From Pseudomonadota bacterium (GTDB lineage Bacteria > Pseudomonadota > Alphaproteobacteria > Rhizobiales > Hyphomicrobiaceae), in NCBI GenBank assembly GCA_021813195.1, contig JAKALI010000021.1, positions 1-19,305 of the forward strand: a DNA stretch of 19,305 nt, given 5' to 3'. Positions within the stretch are counted from its first letter, which is position 1. Every line of letters begins with the position of its first letter. Shown in pieces: positions 14,771 to 19,305 of the stretch. The position numbers and the translations under genes were made by a program. Under the pieces are notes generated by a model that saw only the letters and a program-made list of their open reading frames with translations, did no database searches and was not told the DNA's origin.

Positions 14771-16554
14771 TGGCTGGAATGGCTGGATTAATCCAATCGC
14801 TGGTCTCTCCGTGGACGAGCGCGAGCAGTTTCGAGCCGTCCACCTACGGTGGCGCGATGAACCTCGGGGCGCAGTTGCTTGCGAACTCAGGCCCGTCGCT
14901 CATGCCGATGACTACGGCACAGCGGCTAGGAAACTCGCTGTTGGGCGCTCAATCGACCGCGCTCAAAACAGGAGCCGCTCGGCAATCGCTCGCGAACAAC
15001 GCGATTAATATGCAGATGGAAATGGCCATGATGCCGCTGCGAATGCAGTGGCTCCAGAACATGATGGGCGGGGGATCTCCGCAGGCATCCCCGCAGTCGG
15101 CAGCGCAGCCAGGAGCGCCAGCCCAGGGACCGCAACCTGTCCCGGTCCCGGTCGGGGCGCCAATGGGTCAAGGCGGCGGCGCTCCCGTCGGCGCACAAAG
15201 CGGCGCGCAAGGCGCAGCGCAAGGCATCCCGCAAGGTTCGGCACCCGTGTCTGGATCCGTCGCGGGACAGTCTGGAGTCGATCCTCTCGCGCAGTTGAGC
15301 TCGCTCTCGGTGGGCGCGATGTTGGGGATCCCCGGCGTCAATACAGCGTCCGCCAATGCTCGAGCAGCTCTTGCGTTCAACCCTGCGCTTGCCACGAGAA
15401 TGGCGCTCTCTAAGAACCCGATCACCCAAGATCGGGCAATGCTCGCCCAGGCGCAAGCGGCAGGTAATGGGCCGCTCGCCACTCTCTACTACAACAAGCT
15501 GATGCAGGATTCGGGCGCTCTCCAGGTATCGCGCAACGGTGTGCGTCAGTGGCTCAACCCCGTCACTGGGCAATGGGGGATGGTGGATCCGGCGAACGGG
15601 ATCGGCATGAATGGCCCCAACTCGTTCGCTATCCCAGGCTACGCGGGCGCACAGGCGAGCATCTACGGAGCGCGAGCGGGCTCTGCCCGGGCCGCGCAGT
15701 TGGCGGCTGAGACCGGGATGGGTGGCGGCGCTCCTGGCGTAGCGCCATCTGGTGGGGCGCCTCGGGTTGCTCCGCGTCCCACCCTCGCGGCGCCTCCGGA
15801 GCTCCAGGGGATTGCGGCGATCCAGAACCCGAACTTCGTTCCTCCCGTGCTTGCGAACGCAGGGAATGTCCCGCTTCGCCCCGGAAACACCAGCCCAATC
15901 GCACTTAAGGAGTTCCAAACGGAACAGGCCGAGAGCGCGAAATCTAGCCTTAAGGAGCTACAAGATCGAGCCGACGCGGCTCAGCAGACGCTCACGCAGA
16001 CGCAGCAGATCCAAGACGCAGCTAAGAAGTTCGGGCCTGGAAAGTTCGCAAATGTGCGCGGAGAATTTTTAAACCTTCTTAATTCTGCCGGCGCAATCGA
16101 CAAGAGTCAGTTGAGCCGACTCGGGTCATACCAAGAGGGCGAGAAGCTAAAAATTCAGTTGCAAGCAATGGTTACGAAGCAACTTGGTAGTCGCGAAGCC
16201 GCTCAGGTATTTGGCGTAATGGGGAATAGCATCCCTGGCCTTACGCTCTCTTCCGATGGTCTCGGAAAGGTGTCCGCCTATCAGATCGGTATGGCTCGCT
16301 ACAACATCGCGCAAGCTACTTTCGGAGAGCGTCTTGCCGCATCTGGAAATGTCGCTGGCGTGAACAACCTACCGCAGCAGTTTCAGACGTACTCGAGCCC
16401 CGTCTATTACATCCTTTCGAGTGCTTCTCCCCAGATTCGCGCCGAGTTGCTTTCGAGCATGTCCTCCGCAGCGCGTCGGCAAGTGCTAACGGGGTGGGAT
16501 AAGGCACTAAAGATGGGGCTTGCTCCGAAGCCGAACGATTACGATGGCACTTGA
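14770..16554 (+). CDS. Large low-complexity putative internal virion protein
   Basis: A 594-residue protein. I chose ATG 14770, overlapping the previous TAA, over an in-frame upstream start at 14716 that would lie within the neighbouring gene. The N-terminal 95 residues are Met/Gln-rich helix; residues about 99-170 are a disordered Pro/Gln/Gly/Ala segment; the middle is a mixed domain ('LKTLYYNKLMQDS'-like helix, 'WLNPVTGQWGMVDPANG'). Residues about 382-421 form a coiled coil ('SLKELQDRADAAQQTLTQTQ') and the last 170 are helical. I do not recognise a specific family. Position among the ejection candidates suggests it is packaged in the head. No lytic transglycosylase motif is visible. Confidence 0.62.
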   Translation: MAGMAGLIQSLVSPWTSASSFEPSTYGGAMNLGAQLLANSGPSLMPMTTAQRLGNSLLGAQSTALKTGAARQSLANNAINMQMEMAMMPLRMQWLQNMMGGGSPQASPQSAAQPGAPAQGPQPVPVPVGAPMGQGGGAPVGAQSGAQGAAQGIPQGSAPVSGSVAGQSGVDPLAQLSSLSVGAMLGIPGVNTASANARAALAFNPALATRMALSKNPITQDRAMLAQAQAAGNGPLATLYYNKLMQDSGALQVSRNGVRQWLNPVTGQWGMVDPANGIGMNGPNSFAIPGYAGAQASIYGARAGSARAAQLAAETGMGGGAPGVAPSGGAPRVAPRPTLAAPPELQGIAAIQNPNFVPPVLANAGNVPLRPGNTSPIALKEFQTEQAESAKSSLKELQDRADAAQQTLTQTQQIQDAAKKFGPGKFANVRGEFLNLLNSAGAIDKSQLSRLGSYQEGEKLKIQLQAMVTKQLGSREAAQVFGVMGNSIPGLTLSSDGLGKVSAYQIGMARYNIAQATFGERLAASGNVAGVNNLPQQFQTYSSPVYYILSSASPQIRAELLSSMSSAARRQVLTGWDKALKMGLAPKPNDYDGT

Positions 16555-18067
16555 TCCGCAAATTGCCGCACTGATGAGCGGCGCCTCGGGAACTGCCGCG
16601 CCTCCTGTGACTCCCGTTGCTACAGGGAGCGCGGATGCGCTTGATCCGCAGATCGCAGCACTCGCGCAGCAGTCTGCTCCCGCGTCCGCGCCATCGCGCC
16701 CGTGGTTCCCTTCCTCGTGGGGTGGTCTTGCCAAGCAAGTCGGCAACCAGGCTATCCGCGGAACCGCTAAAGCACTTTGGGCGCTCCCTGGGATGGTCGA
16801 AGATGCCGGAGTGGCCGCTCGCGACCTGATCGCGGGCAAGAACGCTAACGGGCAATACCCATACACGTTGCCCTCCGCCACGTTCAATCAGGCGCTTGAC
16901 CAATACACGCGCCCCCCACAGACGGATGCCGGGAAAATAGGCGAGTTCGCAACCAGCACGTTGCTCGGCTCTCTTTTGGGTGGCCCGGTTTACAAACCCG
17001 GAAACGTCCCCGACAGTTTCGTTGCGCCGACACCCCCCCTAACTACAGTGCAGCAAAATCTAATCCAAGCTCGCCGCGCTGGATATGCTTTTCCTCCCTC
17101 AACGGTAAAGCCCACCATCCTAAACAAGACCATCGAGGCCATCGGTGGTAAAGATGCGACCGCGCAAGATGCGTCTTTGGCGAATATGCCAACCACGATG
17201 GCCCAAGTGCGTCAGGCGCTCGGCCTCCAAAACAACGAGGAAATAACCCCGCAACTTCTCTCTGATATCCGCAAAACCGCGTCGCAGGCACAAGCGGATG
17301 TCGTTGAGAAAAGCGGCGACGCAGTTAACTTGGATAAAGCGCACGGCGCTGGAATCGAATCTATCGCCGCGCCCTACCGGCAAGCGGATACTGAACTCGG
17401 ATCGGAATTCAGCAACCCGGCCTTACTGAAGGCCGCGGACGCCATCAATAAACCGCAGATGACTCCAAGTGTTGCGATGAAGGCGATCCAAACTCTACGC
17501 GATAAGGCCGATATGGCTTTCCGCGCCGGGGATGGCACCAGCGGGAGAGCCTATAAGGGCCTCTCTACGAACCTAGAGAACGCGATAGACCGGCACTTGG
17601 CAGCGACCGGAAATCAAGGTACCGTCGATGCGTACCGAGCCGCTCGAGAATTGCAGGCTCGGACGTACGACGTTGAAGATGCGCTCAACGAAGGGACGGG
17701 GCACGTCAATGCCAATGTCCTAAAAAAGGCGTCCTATCTCAGCGGGCCGCTTCAGACTGCCGCTACGGCGGCGAAGATCGCTCCGAAAGCCACGCGAGAG
17801 ATTCTAGATTCAGGCTCGGTCCGTAATACGGACATCATCACTGGCGGACTCGCGTCGCTGATGGAGAAAAGCCCGAAATTCCTGCTCTATCCATTTGCGC
17901 GCCAAGCAGTTCGCGCCGCAATGCTGTCTCACGCTGGACAGAACGCCCTGTTAGGCGCGATCCCCTCGGAAACACCGCAGATCGCCCCCGTCGCCGCCAA
18001 GGGTCTTATGAGCGCGTTCCCGCAAACCCTGCTTTCGCAGTGGAACCTGCTTAATCAACGCCCCTGA
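16544..18067 (+). CDS. Conserved phage structural protein, putative ejection protein
   Basis: A 507-residue protein from ATG 16544, overlapping the previous gene by 11 bases. The N-terminus has a duplicated ALDPQIAAL motif about 30 residues apart (residues 2-10 and about 33-41) flanking a Pro/Ala-rich linker. The body has 'IQARRAGYAFPPSTVKP..LNKTIEAIGGKDATAQDASLANMPTT...ALGLQNNEEITPQLLSDIR' and 'AYRAARELQARTYDVEDALNEGTGHVNANVLKKA', a pattern I recognise from large podovirus/prophage virion proteins ('aR..gYv.pPs...p...n......gk..t...as..N......la...lglp....it...l..iR' and 'r..iAktytve.aln..tG.vda..l'). Its function has not been settled; ejection is inferred. The stop lies within the minus-strand membrane ORF. 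Confidence 0.75.
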   Translation: MALDPQIAALMSGASGTAAPPVTPVATGSADALDPQIAALAQQSAPASAPSRPWFPSSWGGLAKQVGNQAIRGTAKALWALPGMVEDAGVAARDLIAGKNANGQYPYTLPSATFNQALDQYTRPPQTDAGKIGEFATSTLLGSLLGGPVYKPGNVPDSFVAPTPPLTTVQQNLIQARRAGYAFPPSTVKPTILNKTIEAIGGKDATAQDASLANMPTTMAQVRQALGLQNNEEITPQLLSDIRKTASQAQADVVEKSGDAVNLDKAHGAGIESIAAPYRQADTELGSEFSNPALLKAADAINKPQMTPSVAMKAIQTLRDKADMAFRAGDGTSGRAYKGLSTNLENAIDRHLAATGNQGTVDAYRAARELQARTYDVEDALNEGTGHVNANVLKKASYLSGPLQTAATAAKIAPKATREILDSGSVRNTDIITGGLASLMEKSPKFLLYPFARQAVRAAMLSHAGQNALLGAIPSETPQIAPVAAKGLMSAFPQTLLSQWNLLNQRP

Positions 18068-18218
18068 ATAGATCGGCGGACAGTGGCGAAAGCACCACCA
18101 TCGCCAAGATCCCTAGCCACAAGTTGATATATCCGAGACCGACGGTAATCGCGCCGAAGATCAGGAATATCGCCAGGATTTTAAGCAACCCAGGTCGCTT
18201 TGAACTCGCGTTACCCAT
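18051..18218 (-). CDS. Two-helix small membrane protein on the minus strand (holin-like candidate)
   Basis: Reading the minus strand from ATG at 18218-18216 to TAA at 18053-18051 gives 55 residues: a basic start (MGNASSKRPGLLK), one hydrophobic helix 'ILAIFLIFGAITVGLGYI' (about 14-31), a short turn and a second helix 'LWLGILAMVVLSPLSADLF' (about 33-51). The third codon positions are GC-rich like the rest of the window. No plus-strand frame is coding between 18068 and 18218, so this ORF explains an otherwise empty gap. It overlaps the 3' end of the preceding gene by 17 bases and abuts the fiber start. No good Shine-Dalgarno is visible. A holin, an antiholin or an exclusion/moron protein would all fit; there is no motif to choose among them. 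Confidence 0.6.
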   Translation of the reverse strand: MGNASSKRPGLLKILAIFLIFGAITVGLGYINLWLGILAMVVLSPLSADLFRGVD

Positions 18219-19305
18219 ATGGCTTGCACCGTAGTCAATTCACAATCGAGCCTGCAAACGAGGCTTCCGGCGCTCCCGGGCTCGATCCCCGCCAATCAGT
18301 CCCAATGGACTCAATTCCTCAATGTCCTACACGCTTGGGGCCAAGCTCTAAAGCAGACTCAGCATACGCCGAACGTCATTCCGCAACAATTACAGACGTT
18401 CTCAACGAGTGCCGCGAGTGCTGTCACAGGTGCCATTAGCGCCGTCAACTGCACCCCATCCGTAGACGCGACGCAACAATTTTACGGTGCCGCGTCCCTC
18501 AAAGCCATCATTACGGTATCGGGTGCCACGCTGCGCTTTACCGGGACTCCTATCGTTATCTCGACCGGATCCCGGTGGTTCTGCGGCTTCCAGATCCTTA
18601 CCACGACTGGCATTAGTGGCTCTCTTTCGGTCGTTGGGAATGCCCATACGCTCACGGAATCATTCACGGTACCCGCGTCCCCCTCGTGGCAACAGGTGTG
18701 GGGGCTGTTCGACTTTCGCCCCTACGCGGACACCCAGGCGGCCTGGGAATTCACGTTCAACGGCACCGGGACGCTCTGGCTCGATGGGATGCAGATGAAT
18801 GCGGTCGGGGATCCGCTGTCTAACCTGCCTCCCTTTGCCGGCGCGCAGATGGTCGCCGGTTCTCTGGCGGATGCCACCAACCTCGACGGCGTTCCGGACG
18901 GCGCGGCCCGCTTCGCCACAGTAAACGGGTCCGGACTCAACGCAGTCTCGTCGGTCGATCCCGCTAAACGAGCTTTGATCGACTTCAGTCAAAGTGGCCA
19001 CACAAATAAGACCGTCGATAATGTTGCCGATGGGGTCACGTACGGTAGAACCCTACTCGGGGGCCTCGCGTCTGGTTACGCGGCCAAGACGGGGGCTGCT
19101 GGAACGTACTCGATCAAGGGTGTCGGCGATACGCAGACGTTGAACCTCGACTCTGAGATCGTCGACGGCGCAACGCACGGGCGTACGCTGCTCACCGCGC
19201 TCACGAGCGGTCAGGTCGATATGTCGAAAGCCGGAGTCATCGGTCGTACCTTCGCGAACGTCACGGACGGCGGTGGTCGTTACGCTGTAACCAATGCGGC
19301 AGCCA
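18219..19305 (+). CDS. Tail fiber/appendage protein, 5' part (runs off the window)
   Basis: ATG at 18219 opens a frame that has no stop to the last base: 362 codons plus one base. A short N-terminal helix (residues 25-60, 'QSQWTQFLNVLHAWGQALKQ') is likely to be the virion anchor. Residues about 85-195 read as a carbohydrate-binding jelly roll of the CBM4/9 type ('YGAASLKAIITV', 'SWQQVWGLFDFRPYA', and the closing 'GTLWLDGMQMN'). Thereafter fiber-like repeats carry 'DGVTYGRTLL' (residue 271) and 'DGATHGRTLL' (residue 316), 45 residues apart, with 'RALIDFSQSGHTNKTVDNVADG', a pattern I recognise from phage fibers. No clear ribosome-binding site precedes the start; no alternative start lies upstream because of a TGA at 18201-18203. 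Confidence 0.78.
   Translation, partial: MACTVVNSQSSLQTRLPALPGSIPANQSQWTQFLNVLHAWGQALKQTQHTPNVIPQQLQTFSTSAASAVTGAISAVNCTPSVDATQQFYGAASLKAIITVSGATLRFTGTPIVISTGSRWFCGFQILTTTGISGSLSVVGNAHTLTESFTVPASPSWQQVWGLFDFRPYADTQAAWEFTFNGTGTLWLDGMQMNAVGDPLSNLPPFAGAQMVAGSLADATNLDGVPDGAARFATVNGSGLNAVSSVDPAKRALIDFSQSGHTNKTVDNVADGVTYGRTLLGGLASGYAAKTGAAGTYSIKGVGDTQTLNLDSEIVDGATHGRTLLTALTSGQVDMSKAGVIGRTFANVTDGGGRYAVTNAAA

Noticed and set aside
14926..15918. A 330-residue minus-strand open frame
   Set aside because: Arg/Cys/His-rich composition typical of an antisense shadow; it lies within the coupled plus-strand gene 14770-16554.
17722..17728. In-phase slippery heptamer A_AAA_AAG in the last ejection candidate, possible -1 frameshift
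   Set aside because: A slip would give only about 34 further codons to a TAA at 17824-17826, with no recognisable domain, and I see no obvious downstream pseudoknot or upstream Shine-Dalgarno stimulator. The zero frame continues with conserved-looking sequence.
18200..18439. A 79-residue plus-strand open frame overlapping the fiber start
   Set aside because: It conflicts with the fiber frame that opens at 18219 and runs to the window end with recognisable jelly-roll and fiber repeats.
1..19305. Terminal direct repeat or overlap between the two window ends
   Set aside because: The first and last few dozen bases share no visible repeat, so there is no direct sequence proof of circularity or of a physical phage terminus.
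1..19305. tRNA, rRNA, insertion sequence or attachment site
   Set aside because: No cloverleaf, transposase, terminal inverted repeats or integrase-linked core site was found; the window is almost fully covered by phage coding sequence.

Overview
The window is a piece of a tailed double-stranded DNA phage (or prophage) genome, almost entirely its virion assembly and DNA packaging module. The P22-type portal, the SU10-type (DUF5309) major capsid protein, a gp4/gp11-like adaptor, a nozzle-like protein and a run of Gly/Ala/Gln-rich ejection candidates, with no tape measure, tail tube or sheath gene, point to a short-tailed (podovirus-like) particle. The sequence is GC-rich throughout and ribosome-binding sites, where present, are AGGAG-like, so a GC-rich bacterial host, perhaps a pseudomonad or other proteobacterium, is likely; the host cannot be named from this sequence.

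Layout. 1-2831: the 3' end of a probable appendage gene, then two small tail-associated genes, a LamG-like protein carrying nine 21-residue repeats, and a small fiber-tail-adaptor-like protein. 2841-4637: a small basic protein, a candidate small terminase and the large terminase. 4634-8472: two small ORFs (one of 47 codons), the GTG-started portal, a TTG-started small protein and the scaffold. 8483-9475: the major capsid gene, closed by a strong intrinsic terminator at 9525-9555. 9565-12875: a small beta protein, a small conserved protein, an adaptor with a beta-domain insertion, a nozzle-like protein and a GNAT-like protein. 12875-18067: four large low-complexity proteins that are probably carried in the virion and ejected with the DNA. 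18051-18218 (minus strand): a 55-residue, two-helix membrane protein, the only gene on that strand. 18219-end: the 5' part of a tail fiber gene that runs off the window.

The plus-strand genes are packed very tightly. Most junctions are start-in-stop overlaps (ATGA, TAATG, TGATG), suggesting translational coupling along one or two long transcripts. Terminase packs DNA through the portal into a capsid built on the scaffold; the adaptor and nozzle close the head; the ejection candidates would be loaded inside; the fiber, LamG-repeat and adaptor-like proteins would make the host-contact apparatus. No replication, integration, regulatory or recognisable lysis gene is present, unless the minus-strand membrane protein is a holin. 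The two window ends are codon-phase compatible, so a circular origin is possible but unproven.

Most of the window is ordinary phage morphogenesis. The parts most worth a second look are the antisense membrane gene that starts back-to-back with the fiber gene, the beta-domain insertion in the adaptor, the repeat array in the LamG protein, and the question of circularity.
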